A stretch of DNA of 64,000 bases from NCBI GenBank assembly GCA_964555055.1, contig CAZKQW010000002.1:186001-250000 (forward strand), given 5' to 3'. The notes beneath the pieces were generated by a model that worked only from the letters and a program-made list of their open reading frames with translations, was not told where the DNA came from and made no database searches. The translations under genes and the position numbers were made by a program. Origin of the DNA: GCA-016699445 sp964555055 (lineage in GTDB: Bacteria; UBA10199; JACPAL01; GCA-016699445). This document shows positions 17,456 through 26,501 of this stretch, one piece after another. Positions within the stretch are counted from its first letter, which is position 1. Every line of letters starts with the position of its first letter.

Positions 17456-18838
17456 CTAAAAATAACCGCGAATCTTCGCGATCATCCCGGAAAAATCCCA
17501 CAAGCTTTGGATGTCGTTCAGGGTCACCAGCAGCATGAGGGAGATCAAGAGGACGAAACCCGCCTGTTCGGCCCATGCGCGCACCTTGACCGAGACTGGG
17601 CGGCGCGTGACGGTTTCCACCGCGAAGAAGAAAAGATGGCCTCCGTCCAACACGGGAAGCGGCAATAGGTTCAACAGACCCAACTGGATGCTCAAGAAGC
17701 AGAGGAAGAATAGGAAATCCGATAGGCCGGATTTCGCGGCCATGGCGGATGCCTGCGCGATGCGGATCGGACCGCCCAGCGTTTTATAGGAAAGGTCGAA
17801 GCTGACCAGGCGCTTTAAGACAGACAAAGTCATCCCGCACAGCTTGAGGTTTTCCTCCGTGCCTTTCTTGAAGGCTTCGACCAAACCGTACTTCTTTTTC
17901 GTATACGCGTCGCTATGGCGGCTAGTGTCCTTCTTGACGCCCATCAGCCATTTCTTCAGGCTCTCGTCGTATTTGGGAGTGACGGCTAGCACCTCGGTTT
18001 TTCCGTCGCGACTGATCGTCACGGAAAGGCCCTTCCCCGCGCTCTCCCCCACTTTATCCGACATGTCCGTCCAGGTTTGGATGGGTTGGTCGTTCACGGC
18101 GAGGACGACGTCTCCCACACGCATCCCGCCCGCATCCGCGGGGCCTCCCGGGCTGACTTCGTCGATGACCGGGTCGTTGCCGATGAAATAACTCGGCTCG
18201 ATTCCCGAAAAGCCCGCTTGCGTTTCCTTATTTTTCTCGAGGGCGACCGGCTTGTCCAAAAGCGCTCCACCGCGACTGACTTTGAAGACGACCGTTTCGT
18301 CGGCATGCAGCATCACGTAGTTGATTACCGACTTCCAATCAGCGAACGTTTCTTCGCTTCCGTCCTTCTCGCGCGAGATCGAAAGGATCTCGTCGCCCTT
18401 TTCCAATCCGGCCTTTTCCGCGGGGGATCCCTGGCGTACGCCGACGACCACGGGTTTTTGATCCAAATACACGGGCTCTATCCGTCCGATCATGAAGATG
18501 ACCGGCATCACGAGGGCCGCCAAGAGGAGGTTCATGAAAGGTCCGGCGAACACCACGATGGAGCGGCGCCAGATCGGTTTCTTGGAGTACGCTTTTTCAG
18601 GAGGGATGTCGGGATCCGGGTTATTGGGATCCTCCCCCATCATCTTGACGTAACCGCCGAAAGGAAGGGCCGACACCGTATAGAGCGTTTCGCCTCTCCG
18701 GAAAGAAATCAGCTTGGGACCGAATCCGATGGAAAAGACTTCGACGCCGATGCCTTGTTTCTTGGCCGCGTAAAAATGCCCGAACTCGTGCACGAAAACC
18801 AAGACTCCCAAGGCAATGATGAAATAAAGAATGGTCAT
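17456..18838 (-). CDS. rseP: RIP metalloprotease RseP (site-2 protease)
   Basis: An inner-membrane zinc protease that cuts transmembrane substrates such as anti-sigma factors and signal peptides. The 460-residue protein has HEFGHFYAAKKQGIG (HExxH zinc site, residues about 18-22) in the first transmembrane segment. It has two PDZ domains with the carboxylate-binding-loop regions GSPAEKAGLEKGDEILSI and GGMRVGDVVLAVND. LPVLDGGH, which completes the active site (third zinc ligand Asp), is near residue 395. Two PDZ domains match the E. coli-type form. It overlaps dxr by 4 nt and ends the rpsB-to-rseP operon. Confidence 0.95.
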   Translation of the reverse strand: MTILYFIIALGVLVFVHEFGHFYAAKKQGIGVEVFSIGFGPKLISFRRGETLYTVSALPFGGYVKMMGEDPNNPDPDIPPEKAYSKKPIWRRSIVVFAGPFMNLLLAALVMPVIFMIGRIEPVYLDQKPVVVGVRQGSPAEKAGLEKGDEILSISREKDGSEETFADWKSVINYVMLHADETVVFKVSRGGALLDKPVALEKNKETQAGFSGIEPSYFIGNDPVIDEVSPGGPADAGGMRVGDVVLAVNDQPIQTWTDMSDKVGESAGKGLSVTISRDGKTEVLAVTPKYDESLKKWLMGVKKDTSRHSDAYTKKKYGLVEAFKKGTEENLKLCGMTLSVLKRLVSFDLSYKTLGGPIRIAQASAMAAKSGLSDFLFFLCFLSIQLGLLNLLPLPVLDGGHLFFFAVETVTRRPVSVKVRAWAEQAGFVLLISLMLLVTLNDIQSLWDFSGMIAKIRGYF

Positions 18839-19989
18839 GAAGACGCCTTTCTCAAAATTTGTCCCGCCATTGTACGCGCCCAGCCGTCGGCGTCCAATAT
18901 ATCTTCGAGTTTTTTCTGGGGTTTAGGCTCGTGGGCCCGCATCGTTTCGGCGATGACTTTGGGGATGTCGGTGAAGCGGATTTTCCGGTTCAAGAAGGCG
19001 TCGACCGCCACCTCGTTCGCCGCATTGAGGACCACGGGCAGGGTTTGTCCCGCCTTCAACGCTTCATAAGCCAAGCGGAGACTGGGGAATTTTTCCGTAT
19101 CCGGCTTGAAGAAGGTCAACGTCCCCGACTCGGTCAAATCCAGGCTCTTCACACCCGACTCCACCCTCTCCGGGTGGGCCATCGCGTAGGAGATCGCGCA
19201 CCGCATGTCCGGAACGCCCAACTGGGCCATGACCGACCCATCGACATATTCCACCATCGAATGGATGATGCTTTGGGGGTGGACGACGACAGCCACTTTT
19301 TCTGGCGGCATGCCGAAAAGCCAGGCTGCTTCGATGACTTCGAGCCCCTTATTCATCAAGGTCGCGCTGTCGATCGTGATTTTCGAGCCCATCTTCCAAT
19401 TAGGGTGTTTCAAGGCCTCGTCCAAGGTGATGTCGGCGAATGTCTTCGGATCGCGGTGGAGGAAAGGCCCGCCCGAAGCGGTTAGGAGGATCCTCTTCAC
19501 GTCGACGATACGGTTACCCTGTAAGCATTGAAAAACCGCGCTGTGTTCGCTGTCGATGGGCAGGATCGAAACGTTCTTAGACCGCGCCAATCCCGTCATG
19601 AGCTCGCCCGCGATGACCATGCTTTCTTTATTGGCCAGACCAATGGTCTTCCCCGCTTCGATCGCCGCCATCGTGGGACGCAAACCCGCGGCCCCTACGA
19701 TCGCCGAGATCACGAAATCAGAATCTGGAAAAGCCGCGACTTCTTCATTACCCGTGTTTCCGAAGATGATTTTAGTTTTTGGAAAACGTTTTTGGAGGTC
19801 TTGAGCGTCGCTCTCTTTCGCCACCGAGACAATTTTCGGGCGAAACGCTTCGATTTGCCCAGCCACGCTTTCAATCTTGTTCCCGGCGGCAAGTCCCGCG
19901 ACTTCAAAGCGATCGGGATGCCTCGCGACAATATCCAAAGCCTGAGTGCCGATCGATCCTGTGCTGCCTAAAACGACGATTTTTTTCAT
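18835..19989 (-). CDS. dxr: 1-deoxy-D-xylulose 5-phosphate reductoisomerase
   Basis: The second enzyme of the MEP isoprenoid pathway: converts DXP to MEP with NADPH and a divalent metal. The 384-residue protein starts MKKIVVLGSTGSIGTQALDI (NADPH-binding GSTGSIG). It has LANKESMVIAG near 120, SEHSAVFQCLQG near 147 (metal/substrate-binding SEH) and ASGGPF near 172. The stop overlaps the rseP start by 4 nt, and the cdsA stop lies 16 bp upstream. It supplies isopentenyl units used by the neighbouring uppS product. Confidence 0.97.
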   Translation of the reverse strand: MKKIVVLGSTGSIGTQALDIVARHPDRFEVAGLAAGNKIESVAGQIEAFRPKIVSVAKESDAQDLQKRFPKTKIIFGNTGNEEVAAFPDSDFVISAIVGAAGLRPTMAAIEAGKTIGLANKESMVIAGELMTGLARSKNVSILPIDSEHSAVFQCLQGNRIVDVKRILLTASGGPFLHRDPKTFADITLDEALKHPNWKMGSKITIDSATLMNKGLEVIEAAWLFGMPPEKVAVVVHPQSIIHSMVEYVDGSVMAQLGVPDMRCAISYAMAHPERVESGVKSLDLTESGTLTFFKPDTEKFPSLRLAYEALKAGQTLPVVLNAANEVAVDAFLNRKIRFTDIPKVIAETMRAHEPKPQKKLEDILDADGWARTMAGQILRKASS

Positions 19990-20005
19990 AACGGAATTCG
20001 CCTAT

Positions 20006-20797
20006 TCAAAAACGAGAGAGAAAGTAAACCACCGGAGCTGCGAAGAGCAAGGCGTCGATACGGTCCAGCATGCCTCCATGGCCGGGAATCATCGTGCCTG
20101 AATCTTTAGCGCCGACGCTCCGCTTGAGGAGAGATTCGGAAAGGTCTCCGATGGGGCCGACGACTGCGACCACCGTCGCAAGGACTAAGCCTTGGGAGAC
20201 GCCAATGGGCCGGCCGAAAATGATCCAAAAAACGAAGAATCCGAGCCAGCTTCCCGCCATACCGCCGAAAAATCCTTCGATACTCTTGCCAGGAGAAACC
20301 TGCGGCGCGAGCTTATGTTTCCCGAAAGCGCGACCCGCGAAGTAAGCGGCGGTGTCGTTCATCCAAACGGTCCCCAACAGGAAGAAGACCCAAAATAAGC
20401 CGTTCTCCCAATCCCGTATCAACCCGATCAAGCCGCCGAACGTCCCGACATACAGGATACCCACGAAGATCGCGGCGATGCGCCCGATCGCCCCCTCGAT
20501 CTTTCCGGGGCAAAAGCAAAAATAGGCGAACAGAAGGATCAAAAGGCTCGAGATTTCCGACAGAGCCTTTTCCGGGAAAAAAGGGCAAAAAAGGACGAAG
20601 CCCAGATGGAACGACCCTAGGCCCATGGCGTAAGTTTTTTCGTTCCGGGGCAATGAAATGAGCGTGAAGAACTCCCACAAGGCGGCGCCGACACAAAAGA
20701 CGACCACGAGCTTGAAGGCGATCGTATGTGACGTCAGCAAGGAGGCGATCAGGAAAGGAGCGGCGATGAGGACCGTGATCACGCGCTGCTTCAGCAT
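20006..20797 (-). CDS. cdsA: Phosphatidate cytidylyltransferase
   Basis: A polytopic inner-membrane enzyme making CDP-diacylglycerol from CTP and phosphatidate, the substrate of the PssA encoded in this window. The 263-residue protein carries the C-terminal signature SLLKRSVGAKDSGTMIPGHG followed by GMLDRIDALL (SxxKRxxxxKDxG...DR). The central WMNDTAAYFAGRAFGKHKLA with SPGKSIEGF is also typical. At least six hydrophobic segments are visible. It overlaps uppS by 1 nt. Confidence 0.95.
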   Translation of the reverse strand: MLKQRVITVLIAAPFLIASLLTSHTIAFKLVVVFCVGAALWEFFTLISLPRNEKTYAMGLGSFHLGFVLFCPFFPEKALSEISSLLILLFAYFCFCPGKIEGAIGRIAAIFVGILYVGTFGGLIGLIRDWENGLFWVFFLLGTVWMNDTAAYFAGRAFGKHKLAPQVSPGKSIEGFFGGMAGSWLGFFVFWIIFGRPIGVSQGLVLATVVAVVGPIGDLSESLLKRSVGAKDSGTMIPGHGGMLDRIDALLFAAPVVYFLSRF

Positions 20798-21549
20798 CAG
20801 GAAACCACTTTAAGTTTAACTTCGGACTTCAGTTGATCGGTCGTCTTCCCGAAGCGGCGTTCCCGCCCCTGGTATTCTTCGATGGCTTTCAGGAGATTCT
20901 CCCTATGAAAATCCGGCCAGTTTGTCTCGGTGAAATAAAGTTCCGTGTAGGCGGACTGCCAGAGCAGGTAATTGCTGATGCGGTGCTCGCCGCTCGTCCG
21001 GATCAAGAGGTCTGGATCCGGCATGCCCGCCGTGTCGAGGTAACGGGAGAAGTTCTCGACGGAGATGAAGCTGTCCTTCAACGCCCCACTCTCCTTCTCC
21101 TTCAGGATCTCGTGCACGGCCCTCACGATCTCGTCGCGGGAGCTATAGCTCAAGGCCAACACCAGATTCATCTTATCGAAGCCGCTCGTGATCCGTTCGG
21201 TCTCCCTCAGTACCGCCAAGACGTCGGCCGGCAACCTCTCGACGTCGCCGATCGACAAAAGACGGATTTCGTTTTTAACGAGCTTGTCGCGCTTACTTAA
21301 AAGGAACTCCTTCAGGAGGGCCATCAAGGCGGCGATTTCATCCTTGGGCCGGGCCCAGTTCTCCATCGAAAAGGCGTAAAGGGTCAGGTATCGGATCCCG
21401 AGATCGCGGCATGCCGTGACGATCTCGTCGACGTTTTCACTCCCTTGCCGGTGGCCTTCCACGCGGGGCAAGCCCTTGAGCTTGGCCCAACGACCGTTTC
21501 CGTCCATGATGATCGCGATATGTTGGGGGAGCTTTTTAAGATCCATCAC
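20797..21549 (-). CDS. uppS: Isoprenyl (di-trans,poly-cis-undecaprenyl) diphosphate synthase
   Basis: Extends farnesyl diphosphate with isopentenyl diphosphate to the C55 lipid carrier for peptidoglycan and other envelope polymers. The 250-residue protein has IAIIMDGNGRWAKLKGLPR (catalytic Asp in MDGNGRWA, residues about 15-22), GHRQGSENV, LYAFSMENWARP and, near the C-terminus, PDLLIRTSGEHRISN and YTELYFTETNWPDF, all canonical for cis-prenyltransferases. A second ATG at 21546 is an equally good start. It lies 4 bp after frr. Confidence 0.96.
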   Translation of the reverse strand: MMDLKKLPQHIAIIMDGNGRWAKLKGLPRVEGHRQGSENVDEIVTACRDLGIRYLTLYAFSMENWARPKDEIAALMALLKEFLLSKRDKLVKNEIRLLSIGDVERLPADVLAVLRETERITSGFDKMNLVLALSYSSRDEIVRAVHEILKEKESGALKDSFISVENFSRYLDTAGMPDPDLLIRTSGEHRISNYLLWQSAYTELYFTETNWPDFHRENLLKAIEEYQGRERRFGKTTDQLKSEVKLKVVS

Positions 21550-21553
21550 CGAC

Positions 21554-22111
21554 CTAAACTTCCATGATTTCTTTTTCTTTGTGGGTCAGGAGGGAATCCA
21601 GCTGGGCGATGGCCGCGTCCGTCATCTTTTGGACTTCGGCTTCCCACTTCTTCAAATCGTCTTCGGAGAGGTTCTGCTCCTTTTGGAGCTTCTTGATCGA
21701 CTCATTGCCCTCGCGGCGGATATTCCGGATGGTCACCCGGCTCTCTTCCGTCACCTTTTTAGCGATCTTCACGAGATCCTTGCGGCGTTCCTCCGTCAAA
21801 GCTGGGATATTGATGCGGATGACCTTGCCGTCGTTCACGGGTTGGAGCCCGAGATCCGCCTTGTGGATGGCCCGCTCGATCTCCTGGATCGCCGACTTGT
21901 CCCAGGGCGAGAGCGTCAACGTGCGGCTGTCGGTCACGTTCACGGTCGCGACTTGGTTGAGCGGCATGGTGCTACCGTAATACTCGACCTTCACGCCGTC
22001 GACCAGACCGACGGAAGCGCGACCGGTCCTTAGACGAGAGAACTCGTGCCGGAGGGCTTCGATGCCTTTGTCCATTTTCTGCTTAATCTCGGATTGAATC
22101 TTGGGATCCAT
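21554..22111 (-). CDS. frr: Ribosome recycling factor
   Basis: Splits the post-termination 70S complex together with EF-G. The 185-residue length is standard. Diagnostic segments are LRTGRASVGLVDGVKVEYYG near residues 28-47, ALTEERRKDLVKIAKKVTEE near 109-128 and VTIRNIRREGNESIKKLQ. AGGAGG lies just upstream of the ATG. It follows pyrH by 12 bp in the conserved rpsB-tsf-pyrH-frr order. Confidence 0.97.
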   Translation of the reverse strand: MDPKIQSEIKQKMDKGIEALRHEFSRLRTGRASVGLVDGVKVEYYGSTMPLNQVATVNVTDSRTLTLSPWDKSAIQEIERAIHKADLGLQPVNDGKVIRINIPALTEERRKDLVKIAKKVTEESRVTIRNIRREGNESIKKLQKEQNLSEDDLKKWEAEVQKMTDAAIAQLDSLLTHKEKEIMEV

Positions 22112-22123
22112 ACGTTCCTCCTT

Positions 22124-22834
22124 CTAAGAAACTAAAGTGCCGATCTTAGCTCCCATCACGACTTTCTTGAGATTGCCCTTGGTGAACAAGTCGAAAACGA
22201 CGATCGGCAGGCTATTTTCCATGCACAGGGAAATGGCCGTCGAGTCCATGACTTTCAGGTTCTTCTTCAAAACGTCGATGTAGCTAAGCTTCGGGAAGCG
22301 CTTGGCCTTCTTATCCTTGAAAGGATCGGCCGAGTAGACGCCGTCGACCTTCGTCCCCTTGAGGATGACGTCGGCCCGCACTTCCATCGCGCGAAGGGCG
22401 GCGGCCGTGTCGGTGGAAAAATAGGGATTCCCCGTGCCCGCGGCGAAAATCACCACCCTCTTCTTTTCCATATGGCGCACGGCGCGGCGGCGGATATAGG
22501 GCTCGGCGACCTGCTGCATGCTGATGGCCGAAAGCACGCGGGTATAGACGCCCATCTTTTCCAAGACGTCTTGGAGGGCGATGCTATTGATGATGGTCGC
22601 GAGCATCCCACTGTAATCGGCGGAAGCGCGGTCCATCCATTCCTGGGTGGCTCCGCGGATGAAATTACCACCCCCAATGACGACGGCGATTTCGACTCCG
22701 AGATCGTGGACTTCCTTGATTTCGCGGCTGAGACTGCGGACGAATTCGGGATCAATGCCCGTTTGGCCACGCCCCGAACCGGCCATGGCCTCTCCCGATA
22801 ACTTGATGAGAACCCTCTGAAAATGAGGTTTCAA
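22124..22834 (-). CDS. pyrH: UMP kinase
   Basis: Phosphorylates UMP to UDP; bacterial hexameric type of the amino-acid kinase superfamily, unrelated to eukaryotic UMP/CMP kinase. The 236-residue protein begins with RVLIKLSGEAMAG. It has VVIGGGNFIRG near 52-62, FAAGTGNPYFSTDTAAALRA near 130-149 and TKVDGVYSADPFKDKKA near 162, all signatures of PyrH. It lies 20 bp downstream of tsf. The C-terminus ends KIGTLVS as usual. Confidence 0.97.
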   Translation of the reverse strand: MKPHFQRVLIKLSGEAMAGSGRGQTGIDPEFVRSLSREIKEVHDLGVEIAVVIGGGNFIRGATQEWMDRASADYSGMLATIINSIALQDVLEKMGVYTRVLSAISMQQVAEPYIRRRAVRHMEKKRVVIFAAGTGNPYFSTDTAAALRAMEVRADVILKGTKVDGVYSADPFKDKKAKRFPKLSYIDVLKKNLKVMDSTAISLCMENSLPIVVFDLFTKGNLKKVVMGAKIGTLVS

Positions 22835-22854
22835 GCGTACCCCTTTTAACGGCT

Positions 22855-23718
22855 TTACGACGATTGGGAAATCTCCTCACCGACTTGAAAACGAACCACT
22901 TCCACGATCTGGGCCTGAGGGTCTTTTTGCTTCAAGAAAGCCCCGACCGACTGCTTGCCCGTCGTGTCCTTGATGAAGATCTGCTCGACCAGACAGTTTT
23001 CGATGAAGAAACGGTTCACTTTGCCTTCCAGGATCTTGTCGATGATGTTCGCCGGCTTGCCCGCGAGATCCGGAGAAGCCTTGGCAATGTCCTTTTCCCG
23101 GGCCACCACGTCGGCCGGCACGTTCGCCCTTTCCACGAACCGGGGGTTCATGGCCGCCACATGCATGGCCACGTCCCGGATCGTATCGGCGTCAAGTCCC
23201 GCGCTCTTCACGCGGATGACGACGCCGATCTTGGAACCCGCGTGGATATAAGCCGAAAGCTGCTCGCCCGCGCCCGCCGTGACCACCTTGGCACGGCGGA
23301 TCGACATGTTTTCGCCGACCTTGGCGATCAAAGCGTTCAAGGAGTCCTGGATGGTGCCTTCCCCAGCTTTCAACGCCAACAAAGCGTTGAGATCGGCAGG
23401 CTTCGCCTCGACCGCCTTTTCCGCCAACGTGTTCAGATACGCCTTGAACTGATCCGTATTGGCGACGAAATCCGTCTCGCAGTTCAACTCCACCAGCGAA
23501 GCCGACTTCTTATCCGCGGATAAAGCCAAACCGACCAAGCCTTCGGACGTCGCGCGCCCGGCCTTCTTCGCCGCCTTGACGGTGCCTTCCTTGCGCAGCT
23601 GGTCGATGGCCTTTTCCAAATCGCCTTCGCAGGCGGTCAGGGCCTTCTTGCAATCCATCATTCCGGCGCCGGTTTTCTCGCGCAATTCCTTGACTAATTC
23701 GGCAGTGATTTCAGCCAT
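22855..23718 (-). CDS. tsf: Elongation factor Ts
   Basis: Nucleotide exchange factor for EF-Tu. The 287-residue protein starts MAEITAELVKELREKTGAGM and has the EF-Ts signatures TGAGMMDCKKALTA and VELNCETDFVA. A UBA-like N-terminal domain spans residues 1-55, the two core subdomains follow, and there is a C-terminal module (VEVVRFQVGEE). It lies 30 bp after rpsB, as in most bacteria. Confidence 0.97.
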   Translation of the reverse strand: MAEITAELVKELREKTGAGMMDCKKALTACEGDLEKAIDQLRKEGTVKAAKKAGRATSEGLVGLALSADKKSASLVELNCETDFVANTDQFKAYLNTLAEKAVEAKPADLNALLALKAGEGTIQDSLNALIAKVGENMSIRRAKVVTAGAGEQLSAYIHAGSKIGVVIRVKSAGLDADTIRDVAMHVAAMNPRFVERANVPADVVAREKDIAKASPDLAGKPANIIDKILEGKVNRFFIENCLVEQIFIKDTTGKQSVGAFLKQKDPQAQIVEVVRFQVGEEISQSS

Positions 23719-23748
23719 AAAATTTCCTTGTGTGAAAGATGATCAATA

Positions 23749-24531
23749 TTACTGGAGCGTCGCCGTGGCCGCTTCGGCCTTTTCGCGGGACGCGAAGGAC
23801 CGCTTGGAGCCCGACTCGTCCTCGACGCGATCGCGGATCACGTTCTGACGTTGGACGAGACCTTCCAAGCACGCATCGGCCATCTTCTGGGTGAAATAAC
23901 GGATGGACTTCAACGCGTCGTCGTTACCGGGAATCAGGAAGTCGATGCCTTCGGGATTGCAGTTGGTATCCGCGACGGCCACGACCTTAATGCCCAAACG
24001 GCGGGCTTCCTTTAGGGCGATGTCTTCCTTGCTGGGATCGATGACGAAAATGACGGAAGGCAAACCCGGCATATCCTTGATGCCGCCCAGGGATTCGGTC
24101 AACTTCTCGATCTCGCGGTCAGCCATGAGGCGTTCCTTCTTGGTCAAAACTTCCAAAGAACCGTCTTCCTTCTTCTTCTCCAGGGTCTTCAAACGGTCGA
24201 TGGAGGCTTGGATCGTCTTGAAGTTCGTCAACGTTCCGCCCAACCAACGGTGGGAAACGGAGAACATCTGGGCCCTCTTGGCCTCTTCCACGATGATGGG
24301 CTGGGCCTGCTTCTTGGTCCCGACGAAAAGCACGTGACCGCCTTTGGCGACCGACTTGCGGATGTAATCATAGGCCTGCTGGCTCAACCCCGCCGTCTTT
24401 TGAAGATCGATGATATGGATCCCGTTGCGGGAGCCATAAATATAAGGTTTCATTCGAGGGTTCCAACGGTGGGTCTGGTGACCGAAGTGGACTCCCGCTT
24501 CGAGCATTTCTTTGACGGACATATCGGACAT
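23749..24531 (-). CDS. rpsB: 30S ribosomal protein S2
   Basis: Structural protein of the small subunit head/body junction. The 260-residue protein starts MSDMSVKEMLEAGVHFGHQT and contains RWNPRMKPYIYGSRNGIHII, HRWLGGTLTNFKT and PSVIFVIDPSKEDIALKEAR, which are standard S2 motifs. AAGGAG lies upstream of the ATG. It is the first gene of the rpsB-tsf-pyrH-frr-uppS-cdsA-dxr-rseP operon. Upstream are a plausible sigma-70 promoter and a short hairpin with a U-tract that could tune leader transcription. Confidence 0.97.
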   Translation of the reverse strand: MSDMSVKEMLEAGVHFGHQTHRWNPRMKPYIYGSRNGIHIIDLQKTAGLSQQAYDYIRKSVAKGGHVLFVGTKKQAQPIIVEEAKRAQMFSVSHRWLGGTLTNFKTIQASIDRLKTLEKKKEDGSLEVLTKKERLMADREIEKLTESLGGIKDMPGLPSVIFVIDPSKEDIALKEARRLGIKVVAVADTNCNPEGIDFLIPGNDDALKSIRYFTQKMADACLEGLVQRQNVIRDRVEDESGSKRSFASREKAEAATATLQ

Positions 24532-24553
24532 GAAACTTTCTCCTTAATTACGT

Positions 24554-24580
24554 GATTAAAAACGCCTTTTCCAAAAAGGC
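24554..24580 (-). promoter_or_regulatory. Leader hairpin with U-tract upstream of rpsB (possible attenuator)
   Basis: On the minus strand a 7-bp stem GCCTTTT/AAAAGGC with a 3-nt loop (24564-24580) is followed at once by GTTTTTAATC. It would lie at the very 5' end of the transcript from the candidate promoter and just ahead of the ribosome binding site. It resembles a weak intrinsic terminator, but the stem is A-U-rich. Confidence 0.4.
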
Positions 24581-24586
24581 TTCGGG

Positions 24587-24614
24587 GGTATACTGGATCG
24601 GCCGGCGAATGCAA
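24587..24614 (-). promoter_or_regulatory. Candidate sigma-70 promoter of the rpsB operon
   Basis: Minus strand TTGCAT (24609-24614), 16 nt, TATACC (24587-24592). It is placed about 55 nt ahead of the rpsB ATG and downstream of the aldehyde dehydrogenase terminator. Confidence 0.5.
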
Positions 24615-24632
24615 GGGAAAGTTAGGCAACCC

Positions 24633-24658
24633 CCCCGACGCTCGGTGGAACGTCGGGG
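24633..24658 (-). terminator. Probable terminator of the aldehyde dehydrogenase gene
   Basis: An 8-bp G+C stem CCCCGACG/CGTCGGGG around a 10-nt loop, 24 bp after the aldehyde dehydrogenase stop. The following minus-strand sequence (GGGTTGCCTAACTTT) has only a weak T-tract, so termination efficiency is uncertain. Confidence 0.55.
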
Positions 24659-24682
24659 TCTCGAAACGATCCAAATCAGAAC

Positions 24683-26224
24683 TTATAATTCCCTTTGAAT
24701 GGTATTGCGGATATTGACAAAGGCTTCTGGCAATCGAGGACCTCCCCAATGCCCTACGATGGAAGTCCCCCAGCCGCCCCAAGGCAACTTAGAGTCAGCC
24801 CCTGGCGCCGGAACGTTCCTATAAACATGCCCCCACCTCATATTGCCACTCAATCTTTGACCTTTCTCTGGATCGCGACAGAGGACAACCCCTGTTAAAC
24901 GAGAACTCATTCTATTAGCGGCTTGGACGGCTTCATCTGCAGTTTTAAAAGTCGCGAATCCCACTGCAGGACCAAAGACTTCCACCGTGTGGTTTCTGTT
25001 GAAGATCCTGCCGTAGGCTTGCTCGCCAATCGAGTAAAGGACGGCTCCCTGCCAGTATCCTTGTTGAGGCAGCTCTGATGGAATCTCCTGGGTATAGAAA
25101 TGGCGCACTCCATCAAGCGGCGCCCCATCATTAGGATCGGCGTTCAACATCCATCTCAGCCGTTTCGCGAAATCATGCTTCGGATCCTTCGCCATAGGCC
25201 CAAAATCGGTATCAGGCGCTGAAGGGTCGCCGATAATCATCTTTTCGATCCTCTGCTGGACCTTCAGCATGATGCGGGCCGTTCTTTCTTCGCTTCCTTC
25301 CACCTGAACCAACCTTAACCCATTGCAGTTTTGGTTCACGTTTCTCTTCGCGAAAGACTGAATGATGAAATCGACGGCTTCTTCATCGGAAACGTCATCC
25401 GCTATGATAAGGACGCCCTGCCCTCCCAACTCTCCCGAGGCGATGGCGCCATGCTTGACGGCTCGACTCTGTAAATCCAACCCCGTTTCCACGCCTCCCG
25501 TAAAGAAGAAGGCATCCACATCATGGCTCTCCGCCAAGGCCGTTCCGAAACTATGGCCTCCGAAAAGACAGTTCAAGACTCCCGCCGGGAAGACATCCTT
25601 GATCCACTCCATGACTTTCGCTATCGCCCGGGGAGCGACCGTGGAAGGACGCATTACGACGGTATTGCCGGCCAATAAAGCGGTGAATACGGGATCGAAC
25701 AAGCTTCGATATTCGTAGTTAAAAGGACCGACGATACCAGCCACGCCCACGGGCACATTCTCGGATCGGTAGGGATTACCACCTTTTTTCGTGGTGCCGG
25801 TCGAAACCTCAACAAACAATAAACGTCTTAATACAGCCTCCCGATCGACCAACCTCCCACTAATACTTCCAGCCTCTTCGATGGCTTCCCGGTGGTGCTT
25901 TCCCATTTCCAACGTCAATAAGGAGGCCAACTCTTCTTTATGCTCTTCGATGATGCGGACAGCCCGTTGAACCATCTCGAGCCGCTTTTCAAAGCCCGTA
26001 CTGGCCCACATATCCCGAGCCGCGACCGCCGCGTTAATGGCGTTCTTAGGCATGTCGGGAGTCCACAAAATCTCAGAAGTCCTCGCTTCAGCCCCAAAAC
26101 GGACGTCACAAGCATAGACCCTGTCTCTCTTCGGACAGTCGGCTTCTGCGACGGGCACTTGAACACCATTAATAATGCTCGTGATTCTTGCGATTCCCCC
26201 GGTAAATGGAATTGGCGCGCTCAT
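24683..26224 (-). CDS. NAD(P)-dependent aldehyde dehydrogenase
   Basis: Oxidises an aldehyde to the acid through a thiohemiacetal on a catalytic cysteine. The 513-residue protein has the superfamily's catalytic Cys (VNQNCNGL, Cys300), general-base Glu (SGELGGQ, Glu265) and the nucleotide-fold signatures VGVAGIVGPFNYEY, FFFTGG and EVFGPAVGF. The Cys-site sequence NQNCNG differs from the more usual NxGQxC context, and the protein falls in the broad semialdehyde/AstD-like region, so the substrate cannot be assigned. It has its own promoter candidate and AAGGGGG upstream of the ATG. Monocistronic, between rpsB and tRNA-Leu. Confidence 0.9.
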   Translation of the reverse strand: MSAPIPFTGGIARITSIINGVQVPVAEADCPKRDRVYACDVRFGAEARTSEILWTPDMPKNAINAAVAARDMWASTGFEKRLEMVQRAVRIIEEHKEELASLLTLEMGKHHREAIEEAGSISGRLVDREAVLRRLLFVEVSTGTTKKGGNPYRSENVPVGVAGIVGPFNYEYRSLFDPVFTALLAGNTVVMRPSTVAPRAIAKVMEWIKDVFPAGVLNCLFGGHSFGTALAESHDVDAFFFTGGVETGLDLQSRAVKHGAIASGELGGQGVLIIADDVSDEEAVDFIIQSFAKRNVNQNCNGLRLVQVEGSEERTARIMLKVQQRIEKMIIGDPSAPDTDFGPMAKDPKHDFAKRLRWMLNADPNDGAPLDGVRHFYTQEIPSELPQQGYWQGAVLYSIGEQAYGRIFNRNHTVEVFGPAVGFATFKTADEAVQAANRMSSRLTGVVLCRDPEKGQRLSGNMRWGHVYRNVPAPGADSKLPWGGWGTSIVGHWGGPRLPEAFVNIRNTIQREL

Positions 26225-26253
26225 GATGTATATCCCCCTTTTTGACTCATACG

Positions 26254-26282
26254 ATTAGAATTAGCTCAACTCGCTTATTCAA
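26254..26282 (-). promoter_or_regulatory. Candidate promoter of the aldehyde dehydrogenase gene
   Basis: Minus strand TTGAAT (26277-26282), 17 nt, TCTAAT (26254-26259), about 30 nt ahead of the ATG. Confidence 0.4.
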
Positions 26283-26402
26283 CAGTCGAAACTGGTGAAA
26301 AGAAGTTTCGAAAAAAGCTCCAAAAAACGAAAAATAATTCCCGATTAATTTCTGGTTGCGGAAAAATGGAGGGCAAAATAAGGGCGGGTTTCGTTTTTCA
26401 GG

Positions 26403-26486
26403 GCCGCCTTGGTGGAACTGGCAGACACGCCAGACTCAAAATCTGGTGCCTTCACGGGCATCTCGGTTCGATTCCGAGAGGCGGCA
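26403..26486 (+). tRNA. tRNA-Leu (anticodon CAA)
   Basis: An 84-nt cloverleaf. The acceptor arms GCCGCCT and AGGCGGC pair perfectly. The anticodon stem CCAGA/TCTGG encloses the loop CTCAAAA, giving anticodon CAA (reads UUG). A long variable arm (TGCCTTCACGGGCA) and TTCGATTC T-loop are class II features of tRNA-Leu. The discriminator base is A, and 3' CCA is not encoded (CAAG follows). Confidence 0.96.
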
Positions 26487-26501
26487 CAAGGTATATAGGA
26501 C

